Shown: piece after piece, positions 1 to 11,747 of the stretch | Layout of the letters: every line of letters begins with the position of its first letter | Position numbering within the stretch: position 1 is the first letter of the stretch | Source: Agrypnia vestita | Lineage: Eukaryota; Arthropoda; Insecta; Trichoptera; Phryganeidae | DNA length: 64,000 nt | Direction: 5' to 3' | Assembly (NCBI GenBank): GCA_016648135.1 | Contig: JADDOH010010367.1 | Span: forward strand, 1-64,000 | Position numbers and translations under genes: made by a program | The notes under the pieces: model-generated | Told to the model about the DNA's origin: nothing | Databases searched by the model: none | The model's input: the letters and a program-made list of their open reading frames with translations, nothing else

Positions 1-295
1 AAATGCGAAAATAACTAAAATCTAACACGTGAACGTAATAAAATGTCTAATATTCTTCACACTTATCAAATAACAAAAAATATATTAAAATCGTAAATGA
101 AGAGACTAAAATATCGAAAGTTTTCACGGACATCACAGATAAAAGCACAAAAAAAAGTCAATGACATAATGTTTTCACGCGATATATTTTCAATCTTAAT
201 AAAACACAAAGATGTAACTATTTAAAACTCCAAAACTGGCGACAAAACTTCAACTAATCTCGTCTTTTGGCGGGATATCATAAAACAGCAGTCAT

Positions 296-923
296 AAGGG
301 TACGCGCGCACTAGCGTTTTTTCGCCGCGCGGCGAAAAAACCTGCGACATTTTGACGCGCGGCGAAAACAGCAGGCACGCGCACTACGGCATAATGCCGC
401 TGATCATGTACGGGCAGTTCTTTAAAATATTTGGTGAACTTAACGAAAAATTCTTCCAATATTATCGAATGAATAAAGAATGTTTTTATGAACTTTTAAA
501 ACTAGTTGGACCTTCTATCACATATAAAAATACTCCATTCAGAAATGTTTAATGTTTCTATCACTATATTCTTTTGAAGTGATATCATACAATGGTGGTC
601 TTCTTTCAACTTTCGTTATTAGCATTTCAATATTAAAATCTTCATCTAGATCAGTAGAATTATTGCTTGTAGCCCATTAAACACATAAATTATATGGTAC
701 AGCGAAACGGCGCTTAGCGCGCGCGGTCATGACTTTAAAAAGATGCGTTTTTTTGCCGCTGACCGCCGCGCCGCAAGAGAGTTGTAACATTTCACCGATT
801 TTTCGCCGCTGCGTTATTTTGCCGCTAAGCGCGCGCACTACGATTCAAAAGCCTTTGTTACAACACTGCAGTGCGACATTATGCCGCCGCGCGGCGAAAA
901 AACGCTAATGCGCGCGTACCCTT
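296..923. mobile_element. Harbinger/PIF deletion derivative with long TIRs
   Basis: The two ends are inverted repeats of about 40 bp beginning GGGTACGCGCGCAYTAGCG and continuing through the palindrome TTTTTTCGCCGCGCGGCG. They are flanked by TAA (left) and TTA (right), which fits the TWA target preference of Harbinger elements, though the target duplication is not exact. A second pair of GC-rich inverted motifs (GCGCTTAGCGCGCGCGG near 712 and GCTAAGCGCGCGCAC near 823) lies inside. The interior holds a short plus-strand frame that looks like the start of a Harbinger transposase (separate entry). Non-autonomous; GC-rich ends contrast with AT-rich flanks. Confidence 0.75.
406..552 (+). pseudogene. 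Harbinger transposase N-terminal fragment
   Basis: An open frame inside the TIR element above reads a stretch with the layout F-x-YYRMNKECFYELLKLVGPSI, then a TPFR motif. In PIF/Harbinger transposases the N-terminal part carries the same order: aromatic residues, an RM pair, F-x-x-LL, then V-x-P-x-I and an R-rich turn. Everything downstream, including the DDE catalytic region, is absent, so this is the 5' stub left by internal deletion. The assignment is from family pattern recognition only; there is no catalytic motif to confirm it. Confidence 0.5.
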
Positions 924-1084
924 AAACAGCCTTACCCTGTGCGCGCGGCCACCAGCCAGTTGGGGATGTTTTATGACTTTTATTACTGTCATATAGATGA
1001 TCAAAGGCCTGTGAGCGGTCATTTCCGTCAGCGCAGGTATAAAAACACTAGCAAATGGGAGAAAATGTTAACATTTACACAATT

Positions 1085-1590
1085 GACTTTTGTGTCAAAT
1101 TTCATAATTTTGTCTGAAATTTTTTTCGTATTTGGAATTAGCCATTTTTTCGAATTATAGGAAGCATTTTGTATGAAAATTCATTTGAGGGGGATAAAAT
1201 ATCATTAAATTTTTCGAATTATACCGAATTTCGAATTATAGTTGTTTGTATTAACGAGCTTTTACTGTATAACTAAAAAAATTTGATTATGGCCATCCAT
1301 CCATGAAAAAAAAAGGTTTTTTCGCAAGTGAGAACAGCAAATATGTCAAAATGCCGCGATCTTTGCATTAACTTAATAAATATTAACGTTTTCAAAGTGA
1401 TTTCTTTAAATATAAACATAAATTTAACGAAATTAACGGTTTTTCAAGAGTTTTACGATTTTTGGCGAATTTAACAATCGCACTGCGATTTTTTTTTGTA
1501 CTTAAAATTTTGAATTAACAGGAGCCCCTTTAATTCGATATTTATTTTTTGGGTCCCTTGAATTTCAAATTAACGAGGTTTTACTGTAGT
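1085..1590. mobile_element. Pogo/Tigger-like end fragments, two right ends in tandem
   Basis: Two blocks in the same orientation each finish with an end motif resembling TTAACGAGGTTTTACTG: one at about 1254-1271 (AACGAGCTTTTACTGTA) and one at about 1570-1588. The second block (1286-1588) closely resembles the right part of the element at 8032-9150, sharing GGCCATCCATCC, TGTCAAAATG-CGCGATCTTTGCATTA and the GGGTCCCTTGAA run. The first block (1130-1271) resembles the reverse complement of that element's left end, including GGGGGATAAAA. So two ends of the same family sit side by side; no complete copy is present here. Confidence 0.6.
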
Positions 1591-2330
1591 ACTATATCTG
1601 CTCCTGACACCCAGGTCGAAAAATTACACACGGTTGTTGAACTTTGCATAAGTCTCATATTTTTCGAATTAAAAAAACAATACAATTCTTCATAGAAATT
1701 TTCTCTATTATATATATTCAGGTCAAACTTATTTTCTATATTTTATTGATTTTTACTACTTTATATACTACTTTATGCACAGGATTCTTATAGTGGGATA
1801 AAAAAAATTCTTGACCTCTGAATTCTACATTGAAATAATGGTTCGACTTTTTTTGATTATTTTTTACCAACGTTTTACTCTTTAATTTAAATTAAATTAT
1901 TTTTAATTTTAAAACTTGATATGATTTTTTTTAACTTTAAAACTTGAATGAGAATGAATCCCTAGATTGTTTGTTTGGTTGCAGAATATTGATTTTTTTC
2001 TTTAACATAGTTTTCTTTTTTAATTAAAACAATTTCCGGATCCCTTGTTCACTGGCTGTATACTGAACTATCCATTTTAAATGTTTTCAGGTTGTACTCC
2101 CAGAAAATAATTTGTACTGGGGCGTGTTCAGTAATTTAGGCAATTTTTTTTTGTAGATAAGAGAACTACTTCTGAAAATTTTTGACTAGTTGTGCAAATA
2201 AGCACGTTAAATATGTCTGGTTTTAATGTTTTCAACTTTTCTTATAATCTTTTATTGTCACTATTTTTCTATTTTTGCAACTGTCAAGTGGTTAATGATC
2301 ATTAGAGAATTTACCAAATTGGTGGCATTA
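1591..2330. other. AT-rich unassigned stretch
   Basis: Poly-T rich sequence with many short homopolymers and no sustained reading frame. I see no TIR pair or RNA gene here. Confidence 0.5.
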
Positions 2331-2526
2331 TAGTCCGTCTAACTTATCTGAAGAATGGCCAAATTTGGAACTAACGACGCCATATTGGATTATCTACAGC
2401 TGACAGACCTTTCACAGGCTTTGTTTACAGAGGGGTTCACGTCTGTTTCGATAGTTTTTATAGAAAATTTTAGATTGTCACCATGCTTAAACCATTAAAA
2501 GCAGTGTTCGGGAAATAATCTTGAAA

Positions 2527-2822
2527 ATGCACACGTTTTTTGAAGAGGAACAACGTCTAAAAGCCCCAATTATACCGTTTGATTTTGTTCATAGTCTTAT
2601 TGCCGCCACTTCAGGTTAGTGCTGCCATGCAGTTATAATGATTTTCCCATACTTAGTTTTTTATTTTACTATTATACAATTTCTTCAGGTATTTCTGAAT
2701 CGCCAATTTACAAAATAGTTAAAGAAGGTAAAGTGGCCTTGGAAATAGGCATTAAAATATCTACACCCGGAAAAAAAAGAACAAGGATAAGTGGAAAAAT
2801 TGATTTAGAAGCCGTAAGATGA
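2527..2822 (+). CDS. Small spliced HTH protein, transposase N-terminus derivative
   Basis: Exon 1 (2527-2614) starts with ATG and reads M-H-T-F-F-E-E-E then ends ...IAATS+G. A 74-nt intron (2615-2688) with GTTAGT donor and TTCTTCAG acceptor joins it in phase to exon 2 (2689-2822), which begins GISESPIYKIVKEGK and ends after STPGKKRTRISGKIDLEAVR with TGA. The joined product is about 73 residues: an acidic start, a helix-turn-helix of the form AA-T-G-(I/V)S-x-x-x-(I/V)Y-x-I-x-(K/R)EG, and a basic TPGKKR-x-R segment. This order is known from N-termini of insect DDE_3-type (IS630/Tc1-related) transposases, which usually continue for some 300 more residues; here it stops. Unspliced, exon 1 hits TAG at once, so the intron is needed. 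Whether it is expressed is unknown. Confidence 0.55.
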
Positions 2823-2967
2823 GAAAAGTTTTAGAACATATTTTATTCGATAATTTTTTAAATAGAATTTTTATTATTTATACTTTTTATTACATAATTA
2901 ATTAACGAGTTCATTTGTAGAAACATCTTTTTTCAAAAATAAACTTTTTTATTTATGCACATTAAAG

Positions 2968-3112
2968 ACTGGTTGCATCAACTTACTTTATAGCAATAGT
3001 TCGTTTAAAGCATAGATTTTTTACGAGAGCGAGTCGTTTGATCGGTGGAAAATGCAAAATATCTATGCTTTGAACAAAAGATTACTATAAACCAAGTTGA
3101 TACAACGGCCCT
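2968..3112. repeat. Degraded GGCCCGGTTGTTTCAA-family MITE
   Basis: Palindromic 145-bp block with ends (G)GGTTGCATCAACTT and AAGTTGATACAACGGCCC. It shares the inner phrases GTTCGTTTAAAGCATAGATTTTT and GTCGTTTGATCGGTGGAAAA with the copies at 26659-27350 and 55726-55869. The ends have diverged most, so the boundaries are approximate. Non-coding. Confidence 0.65.
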
Positions 3113-3183
3113 AAACCGATTGATATCCTTACGTGTTACTGAGTTAAACATGGTGGTCATGATCATTAGGTATGAGACACCGA

Positions 3184-3375
3184 ATAAAACCGGTGCCACA
3201 CTGCGCGGATCTTCCGCCGCGTCTCTTTTGTCGTGGAACATCGCTACATTTCTTTCCATACAATATGCGCTTATTAAACACACTACGCAGATGATCGGTC
3301 GATCTATTTGCTTTGCCGATTTGGCGCAACGGAAAAGACGCGGCGGAAGATCTGCTTAATGTGGCGCCGGCCTAA
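3184..3375. repeat. GC-rich short TIR element
   Basis: Inverted arms of about 44 bp: left CCGGTGCCACACTGCGCGG followed by ATCTTCCGCCGCGTCTCTTT, right complement CCGGCGCCACATTAAGCAG followed by ATCTTCCGCCGCGTCTTTTC. Length about 190 bp, with an AT-rich middle. Overlapping open frames on both strands here are products of the palindrome, not genes. Superfamily not assigned. Confidence 0.6.
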
Positions 3376-3672
3376 AAGAATTATTATTGTTTGTTTTTTT
3401 TTCCTAAAAATTGTATTTTTCTTTGATTTTGAAAAAACGCCATTTTGTGACGTTGTGTATTTTACGAATGTATATTTTGATATATTTATTTGTACGTTAG
3501 TTTACATTTTTTGTTTTTTATCGTGTCGTATGCTGCTTAATAACTTATTTAAGAAAAAACGAATTTGCAAAAAATTCCCTACAAAATGAGATAATTTTTA
3601 GACTATCGGCAGTACCACAACGATTGGGACGCCCTCCTTTATTCTCCAGATAAGTTGGACGGACTATACTGA

Positions 3673-4787
3673 TATTTTTTCTTTTGTCAATATTGCTTTC
3701 TAAAAACCCTAATAACACCTAACCTTGACATTTCAAAGTCATTTTAATCATTCTTCTGAACTTTTCCTTTGAAACGGACATTTCTGCAGATATCTATTAT
3801 TCAATTAAATTAGAGTTTATTTACAAATTTTAACGGACCTGAAATATTTTGAATTAGGTGGATGTTTTGATTAATTTTTCATCTTGTGCTAAAATTGTTG
3901 TTGAGCTGTAATGGACCGTGTTCATTCTTTGCCAATATCAGTTGATCGGTTGCATTTAAATGTTTTCGCTAATTCCAAATCCATTAATTCGATTGACTCA
4001 ATGAGTTCCGTACTATGATATTTATTTTGGTCCCTCGAATGGGCGGGATGTGGCGCAATTGAAATTATTTTCTTCAAGGAGTGTGTTGCCATTTTCTACC
4101 CTAAAAAAATTGTTTAAAATTGATGTACGGTTTTACAGAATATAGGTACATTAAATTTTAACAATACAGAATGGAAATAGACTGGCATAAAATTAATTTA
4201 TTATCTGATAATTCAAACCAGGCCCCTTAAAAATTGACTTAATGAATTTCTATGATATAATTATTAAGTTTTAAAATTGTTTAATTTGATATGTTATAAT
4301 ATTAAAATGTTTAAAAAATATTTTATCTAGTTATTGACAAAAACAGGGCAGCATTATTTTTCTGTTCATGTTAGAACTGACCACAAAGCTTAGCAAAGTA
4401 TTTCTCAGAACAAATCATATTGTAAAAGGGATATTCTCGATGATTCTTTGATACGTAATAGGACCAGCAATGTACGAAAATATGACATTCTTAACTCAAA
4501 AATGTTTTTTGGAAAGATCTTGCATTCGAGGTGTGATATAATTGTAATTTATTAACAAGACAGATGTATTTATGTTCAATACATGATAGATATGAATATA
4601 TTGCAAAACTCCATAATGAAATCAATAATCTAATTGGCATTCTGTCGATGATGATTAATTGTATTAGAGAAGTTGTTAATTTATATCTATATTGTAACGC
4701 TACATTAACCTGCTCCAAATCCCACAAAACAATTATCGCAGCCAAAATTTACTACTTAATATCTAAATCAATCTTTTTAGCGGTATT
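3673..4787. other. Unassigned AT-rich stretch
   Basis: No convincing gene or TIR pair. Short open frames on both strands around 4491-4851 overlap each other, lack recognisable motifs and match the local low GC content. Confidence 0.5.
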
Positions 4788-4795
4788 ATCTAAAC

Positions 4796-6233
4796 CAGCG
4801 TTTCCCAACTTTTTTTGGCTCGCATACCACTTGGTAGTACATCACGCTTAATAGTACCACTTCGTAAAAATGATTGTATTTCGAGAAATTTGTTATTCTT
4901 TTTGCATTATAAATTTTATAGGGTGACTATATTACTTAGAACTCAATTTATTTAAGTTTAAAAAAAATACCAAAGGTTTTATTTTTTCTGATAAAAATGA
5001 GACATTTGAACTTAACATATCACTGTTTTTTTTTTTAAATAAAAGGTGCCGAAGCTCATTTCTTGTCGAAATTCAAAACCAGGACATTTAAAGAAATATT
5101 TTTTAACAAATTATTTTTATTAAAAAAATACAAAGAATTAAATTTAATTACTTGTATTAAAAAAAATGAAATACGGAAAATGTAAAAAAAAATCTGATGA
5201 AAACGAGACAATTTACACTTTCAATTTTACAAATTTACAGCAGCGCCGCAGGCGAAATTTTTGTTTTAAATATAATAATATTAATGAAATTGTATTTAAA
5301 AATATTTTTATTACCGAAAGTAGTTATTATTACTTTAAATAATATTTTTATGAATGATTTTTTTTACTGTTTATGTCTGCCATTAAGCCATGTATTCACT
5401 AGGGGACAAATCGCGAAACATTCGCATCAACATCTACGCTCATGTTTCGGAGTCATTTGACGCGATCATTTGACGTGTACACACTGGGACTCACATAACA
5501 CTTGTTGCGGAAATGTCGACCGATGAGGTTATGATGACAGCTGCGTATCTATTTACACTTGCCGCCCGATGAGGTTATGATGACAGTTGCGTATCTATTT
5601 ATTTTAACGAGTTTATCGAAACGTAAGAGGAGAAAAAGGTGGTGGGTGCGAAATAATTTACTGCAAAGAGAAAGAAGGATGGATATTCTATGCGATTTTC
5701 GAATGTCTGACGGATCTTTTGTCAATTTCACTCGAATGACAACAACTGTTTTTGCCTTCCATAGCCAAGCAAGACAATATTAAGAAAAGCTGTTGGCCCT
5801 CACATCATTTTATTTTTATATTCACGGTTTGAAGTGTCCCACAAAATTGTACGGCTTTGGTAGGGCGCGATGAGTTGAAGAAAAATTTTGTTTCCCCACA
5901 TCAATGTCATGTTGACGGATAAAGCGCATGCGCATTTACTGGTAAATATACCACATGGTACTGACGCGCAGCATGATGTCGCCGTGAGCTTGCTCGAGTA
6001 CCGTGCGCATGGCAACATTGCCGCGGCACGTAAAAATGACCCGCTATGTTGTGCGCGACGTCGCAGAACAGTGTGCGACATTGCAACGTCACGTAGACTC
6101 TATGCCGCGCGTGATGTTGAGGGGCAATTTTTCCCCTAGTGAATATATGGCTTTACTGATTGTTTTTCGTGTACCATCAACTATCCACTCATGTACCACC
6201 GGTGATACGGGTACCACAGGTTGGGAACCGCTG
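4796..6233. mobile_element. hAT-type non-autonomous element, split by a MITE
   Basis: Ends are CAGCGTTTCCCAAC on the left and CAGCGGTTCCCAACCTGTGG as complement of the right, a typical hAT terminus. The flanking 8-mers ATCTAAAC (4788-4795) and ATATAAAC (6234-6241) match at 7 of 8 positions, the expected hAT target duplication. GTACCAC motifs recur near both ends, likely subterminal transposase sites. Without the inserted Harbinger-type MITE (5386-6152) the element is about 670 bp and has no transposase. Confidence 0.75.
5386..6152 (+). mobile_element. Harbinger-type MITE with TTA duplication, nested in the hAT element
   Basis: TIRs AGCCATGTATTCACTAGGGG and (complement of right) AGCCATATATTCACTAGGGG, flanked on both sides by TTA (5383-5385 and 6153-6155). 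Length 767 bp. It contains a near-perfect tandem duplication of about 45 bp (CCGATGAGGTTATGATGACA at about 5520 and 5567). Just after it is a decayed frame with RKRWWVR then LL...D..F.MSDGSF.NFTRM (about 5610-5745), matching the N-terminal layout of Harbinger transposases (WWVR, NF-x-RM). Its 3' part is GC-rich. Confidence 0.75.
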
Positions 6234-6241
6234 ATATAAAC

Positions 6242-8029
6242 ATATAATATAAAATTATTTTAATGTTGATTAATAAAAAATGTTAATCTTTAAATTTTCT
6301 CTGTACAGAGTGGCACGATGTATTCTCGATAAATAGATTAAACTACATTCATTTGAAGAATATTTCACTGTTTTTCCCGGTGTGTGCCATCCTATACTTT
6401 ATTTTTATATTTCTATTAGTTGTACCGAATTTCGTCATGGCTTTAAATATTTTAATTGTTATAAGCATAAGAATATATTAACTTAAAATAAAATAGAATA
6501 TGGTTGATGTATTGTAGAAGCGATGAGGGTTTTAAATCCATTTGTTATTTTATTGGTAAGCTCACCTAATAGAAGAATGTGTTTGTACAGTGTTACAAGG
6601 GCACCTGGATTGATATAACTATGAGTGTATTATTGATTGTTAAAACCACAATAAGTGGACTAAAAAATGAGCACAAACTCTACCCAACTATAATACACAT
6701 GTCTCGATATTGTACCAATCTTTCCTACTGTTATTCTGTTTCTGAACTGGATTAAATGTTGTACCACACTTAGTACTTAATTATATATGTTTCTTTGTTA
6801 ATATTTCTATCTCATTCTAAGAATAACATAGGATACATATATCTTATAATTATATTATGTAATACTGAATGATTATAATAGATTAAGCTAAAATTCATTT
6901 TCTCTTTCTTCCCTTTTGTATATGATATCATATTTCTTGATCTATCGTATAGCTATATGGTAATAATTTTATTTTCAAATAAAGTCATGATAACTAAGAG
7001 AACTCTACTTACATTAAGATAAGTAAAAATGTGGGTTATGAGACAAATGTTGAGTATTTTGTTTGTTGGAAAATGAAGGTACAGTGATTTTGAAAAGTAC
7101 TTGTAATGTGACAGACAACAATTATCTTGGGCTAGGAATTCACTGCGCCTCATTATTTAGTTTTACTTGTCCAGTGGTATGTACATAACAAGTGTTCATA
7201 TTTCCCATAAATTATCTGACCCTAAACATTAGATTAACATTTATCTCTACTAATCCACCATTTTGTGTTCATTTGATATTAAATATTTAGTTATTGCTTG
7301 TGTTGTGACGCTAGCACCCCTAGCGCGTATATGGAAGGTGTTTAATACTAAATTGTGTCTGAATTAGAATTCATGGAAAATAAATAATACATGATATTTA
7401 TTTTTTGATAAAAAAATGTGCTAAGATGTATAAATAATTAAAAAAGCACACACCTGAATGAAATCTGGATTTTTAAGTATGAAGCAAAAGAGCTATAAAT
7501 TATATATGAAACCCAATTTTCCCATCTTCAGGTAGCCCAGCCCTTACCATTTACACCAGAATATTGCCACATGAACCTGAATTAGAGTAACAATGTTATT
7601 GACAATGATAACAGGTATGTGTGAAGGGTTTGACTTGCCAATGCTGCAGTTGAGGATATAACAGAAGTTTTAGAGATCCATGATCAGCACTTTCCAATAA
7701 AGACCTCGAAGAACCGGCAAAAGAATGAAGGCTGCTAGAGCTACGGAGTCATTCCAGGTAGAATCGCCTAATTTTAAAATAAATGGTTCCTTGACCATCT
7801 CATTCATTTAATATTTTTACAATATGTAACCTCTTCAGTGTGTAGCTAAAAACAATTTTTATTTGCCACTATCTTGGATACAGGCTCAATTTCCTTCGCA
7901 GCGACAGGCAAAAACGGGGCTCCGCAGAGGTATTTAAAATATATATATATTCTCCCATAAAAGATTAAAGGTTCTGGTTTTCATTAACGTAAAGAAGACA
8001 AAAGAGGGTTATAGAAATGATCGAAAATA
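6242..8029. other. Unassigned stretch
   Basis: AT-rich, no sustained coding signal. I noted only scattered homopolymers and no clear terminal repeats. A short minus frame at 6953-7153 has no recognisable motif. Confidence 0.5.
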
Positions 8030-8031
8030 TA

Positions 8032-9150
8032 ACAGTAAAACCCCGTTAATTGGAACCCCGATAATTCGAAATTCGCCATAATTCGAAATTTTTAAAATTT
8101 GCAAGTCCCAAAATGTTAATTTCATAGTAAATTAACCCCGATAATTCGAAAACCCCGGTAATTCGTAATTCGTAATATTTTTTATCCCCTTGCGCCCTAA
8201 ATCAATACATTTTAGTTCGCGTAATTCAATTTTTTTTTGAATTTTGACTAAATTGAAAAAATATCTCGATTTTTTTCACAAGTGAGAACAACAAATATGT
8301 CAATATCGGGTACTTTGAAATGTCGCGATCTTTGTACTAGCATAATAAACATTGCGTTTTCGAAATGATTTCTTGAAATATGAAAAACAGACATTTTTCT
8401 AAAAATTAATGGCTTTTTCGTGAGTTTTACAATTCTTGGCGTATTTCGCAATCAATTCACGTTACCTTATGGAATGCCCCTTTTCTATACATATTGTGAC
8501 GCGATCCCTAAAATTGGGGAATCCTGTGTATGCTTTCTTCAGTTAGTTGCCTTGATATGCGCGGATAGTTTAGTTTGCGGCGTTTGCGCTAATTCTCATA
8601 CCTAAAAGTGTTTTAAATTGTTTTTCATGTTTTTAAATTTGTCTTTCGTTTGATTTTTTCCCTAATAACTGTAATATTAAAATGTTTAATTTTCTTTGTA
8701 AGGTGTTATTAGTGACTTATATTATTGTTTCACGTATTTATTGTTGGTTTGAGCTGGAACAAAGGCGGAATCAAAAATTAAACTCGTATCGTGAAAAAGA
8801 TTGACGAAGCATTCCATAAATTCAAGTGTAACAAAACATTTTTGAATATGGCCATCCATCCAGACGTGACAAAAATGGAAAAAAAGATTTTTTCGCGAGT
8901 CAGAACACCAAATATCTCAAAATGTCGCGATCTTTGCATTAAAATAATAAATATTACGTTTTCAAAGTTTAAATATAAGCATAAATTTAACAAAATTAAG
9001 GTTTTTTTGCGAGAGTTTAATGCTTTTGGCAAATTTCACAATCGCATCGCGATTTTTTTTGTACCTAACATTTCGAATTAACGGTGGCCCCTACAATTCG
9101 AAATTTATTTTTCGGGTCCCTTGAACTTCGAATTAACGAGGTTTTACTGT
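8032..9150. mobile_element. Pogo/Tigger-like non-autonomous element
   Basis: Left end ACAGTAAAACCCCGTTAATT, right end complement ACAGTAAAACCTCGTTAATT, followed by repeated AATTCGAA words at both ends, a layout typical of pogo/Tigger termini. The right flank is TA. Length about 1.12 kb. Internally, a segment at about 8248-8455 and another at about 8885-9060 are diverged direct repeats (both contain TGTCGCGATCTTTG and GCGAGTTTTACAATTCTTGGC-like words), so the interior arose by duplication. Open frames on both strands are shadows of this repeat; no catalytic motif was found. Confidence 0.7.
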
Positions 9151-9198
9151 ATATAAATCATGACTTAAATAAATAACCTTGAAGTGTGCCAAATTTGT

Positions 9199-9545
9199 AA
9201 GTGTAATCATCAGTTTTGTCACCGGGGGTTGGAACTACAAGATGGACATTTTTTGTTATAACTATGCCTAGCAACTAGTTCCCAGCTAAGCTAGTCACAA
9301 TTACAACAAAATAAAACTTGAGCAGAAACTTAAATTTTTATTTGGTCATTTACCATTTGAGATATTTCACCTTAAAATCACCAAAAATAAAATATTTGAA
9401 ACATTGATGCCAAAAAAGAGCAAAAGGAGGTCCCAAACCAGACTTTAATTCTTCATAGCTGGAAACTCTACTAGCCACAGTTATAAAAAAAAAAATCCAT
9501 ATTGCGATTTCAACCCCCAGTAACAAAGCTGGTGATTACACTCAC
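9199..9545. repeat. Inverted-repeat element with about 100-bp arms
   Basis: Left arm GTGTAATCATCAGTTTTGTC then ACCGGGGGTTGG, right arm complement GTGTAATCACCAGCTTTGTT then ACTGGGGGTTG. The match continues inward through ATGGACATTTTTTGTTATAACTATGCCTAGCAACTAG-like sequence to about 9300 on the left and 9460 on the right. No coding content. Superfamily unknown. Confidence 0.65.
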
Positions 9546-10190
9546 AATTTAATACAAAAATTTCCATCTTGTTTTTTTTTTCATTTTTCATGTTACATTT
9601 TTTACTGTATTTTATTTTCAAAGCTTTAGATATAATAATGTACTTCATATGCATATTTTTTGATGGCGTGAAACCTAATTCTATACCTACCATTATAATT
9701 GGGCTCATTTCACAGCTGGTCTTTCTAGAAATGGAATTGCGCCATAAATTGAGGGCTACCTGTATTTACTAAGACTTTAAGAAACATTTGTTGTAGTTTT
9801 TGTTTGTTGGCATATTGCATTGTGACCATTTATTTTTGTTTTGCTACATTTAATAATCAATTCACTGGAACTTCCATATCGCGAAGTAATTGTCTAATCA
9901 GAATCTCTTTTCAATATCTGTAATCACTTCAGAATTTCAAGTATTACTTATGAACAATAAAGTATAATTGAAACATTCTAAATATTTTATTCAAAAATTC
10001 TAAATGATTTTGTGGTGACCTTATTAATATAATTAATAAAAATATACTTTGTTTTCACCACTTATATATTGAAAATATCAACATGTTTCAGGGCCCAATG
10101 GTCCCTTTTTCAGGATACAGGATTCTACAGTATACTAACAAATTAGAAATCAAAAATCGAAGTATAGACAATAAAAATACAAAAACAATT

Positions 10191-10316
10191 GGCCGTATTC
10201 TGAAAAATAGCAATATTGCTATTTCTGTATCTTGACCGTTATTGTATAACATTGCAATGTCGCCAATGTTGATGTATATAGAAATAACAATATTGCTATT
10301 TTCAAAATACGGCCGA
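10191..10316. repeat. GGCCGTATT-family mini-MITE
   Basis: About 126 bp. Ends GGCCGTATTCTGAAAAATAGC and, as complement of the right end, GGCCGTATTTTGAAAATAGC, each followed by AATATTG(C/T)TATTTCT. It interrupts the left arm of the surrounding palindrome, whose right arm has no such block, so it inserted later. Confidence 0.65.
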
Positions 10317-10404
10317 ATATATGGGAAATTAATAAATAATTAAGTATTAAATGAAAACAAATTTAAAAGATTATTACTATTTGTAAAAAGGACCTGGTGT
10401 TTAC

Positions 10405-11747
10405 TAGTGGTGGGCGATCCGGCGCACCTGACTCATCCGGCTCATGCGCTCAATCGTTCAAATTGAACCGGTTCAGTAAGCCGGCCCAATTTGATCTGAA
10501 TCTGGGCTGATTGTTTATATGAACGGACACAAACGAAGAACACAAATCTTTTGAGCTGTTGACATATCAATCTTTTGAACGAACGCTTCAAGGCGCGGTT
10601 GGGTGACAGATATCATCCAGCAAATATCCAAAATATGTAAATTATTATTTAAAAATAAAAAATATAAATAATTATTATAATTAATTATATTAAAAAAATA
10701 GGCAATATAAACATTTTCCAGTAGAAATTAATCATTGTCTAAGAAAATTTGTTTTAAATATGTATACTACTAAATTTTAAAATTAAAAATATATGTACTT
10801 ACAAGTATAAAATAAAACTAATCATTTCTGGTCTAAATAAACAACATTTAAAAATAAACATTGAAAGAAATCTATATTATTCAAAAATAATTATATACAT
10901 TAAAATAAAAACACCTTGGAGGATTGTATTAACCAGGTAAAGAGCATAAGAAATTATGGTTGTTAACCTTTCCCTTACGGTGCTAAAATAAAAACGCACG
11001 TTCCAGTGCTGTGTAGTCAATACACAATCAAAAATTAGTGATTTGAAATCGGAAAAATAAGAACATTCATAGCTAACTCCTTAAATTAATTATAATTGAG
11101 GTCAAAAATGATAATAATTGAGGTTTATTTCCTGAAAACATGAAAAAACTTTCTGGCGACGCTCACGAACGGGCCGCACGACCTTTCTGGACGAATGCCC
11201 GAGAGCTGCTAAAAAAATACCAAATGACTTTGTTTCGACAGATGTTTTATTAACTATTTTTGTAACTATAGTGAAAAAGGTGTCCGTGAAATAATTATCT
11301 AATTCGCAGAAAGCAATGGATTTTAAAGTAATATTTATTATTTCAACCGAACTGTTATTTTGTTTGGTTAAAGCATGTAATTTTGACGTAAAAATGACTC
11401 ATCATTTTCTATTATTTGCGATCTGCTCGATTTTCTCTTCAGCGTTTAATGTGAACTGTAACTCTATAACTATAATGTGAATTATAATATTGTGTGTATT
11501 AGTGCGTAACCTATGTAAGTGTTCACTACTATAATAGGCGATCTGTCCCCACTGTGTCGCGCCACGGTTTTTTCAAATGTCTGCGCTCGCTGCTTTTTTC
11601 TCAAGTTGATCGGTTGAGTTGAACGCTAATCGCTCTTCTGCTCAAATTGAGCTGATGAGCTGGTTGAGCAGATAGAGATCCGGCTCAGTTGCTCAACAAA
11701 AAGATCCGGTTCACTGAGCCTGTTTGTTTGCGAATGATGCACCTCTA
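10405..11747. mobile_element. hAT element with perfect 8-bp target duplication
   Basis: Flanked by GTGTTTAC at 10397-10404 and 11748-11755. Ends TAGTGGTGGGCGATCCGG and (complement) TAGAGGTGCATCATTCGC fit hAT termini. Subterminal words GATCCGG, CCGGCTCA, CCGGTTCA and GTTGAGC recur in both orientations close to the ends, as expected for hAT transposase binding sites. Length 1343 bp; the middle is AT-rich with no intact transposase, so it is non-autonomous. Confidence 0.85.

Larger units (their letters stand above)
2331..3666 (+). mobile_element. TA-flanked DNA transposon, HTH transposase family, internally deleted
   Basis: The ends are an inverted repeat: TAGTCCGTCTAACTTATCTG on the left and TAGTCCGTCCAACTTATCTG as the complement of the right end, both preceded by TA, consistent with a Tc1/mariner-superfamily TA target. 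Length about 1.34 kb. The 5' part carries a two-exon helix-turn-helix frame (2527-2822). The 3' half is taken up by two smaller palindromic elements (2968-3112 and 3184-3375), so the catalytic part of the transposase has been lost or replaced. Confidence 0.7.

Noticed and set aside
3005..3359. Overlapping open frames on both strands
   Set aside because: They lie across two palindromic MITEs and mirror each other; no motif.
5800..6239. Several overlapping frames on both strands
   Set aside because: GC-rich interior of a Harbinger MITE; no conserved domain except the separate WWVR trace upstream.
8791..9081. 96-codon plus frame in the pogo-like element
   Set aside because: Lies in an internal duplication that also gives an antisense frame in both copies; no CENPB/HTH or DDE motif.
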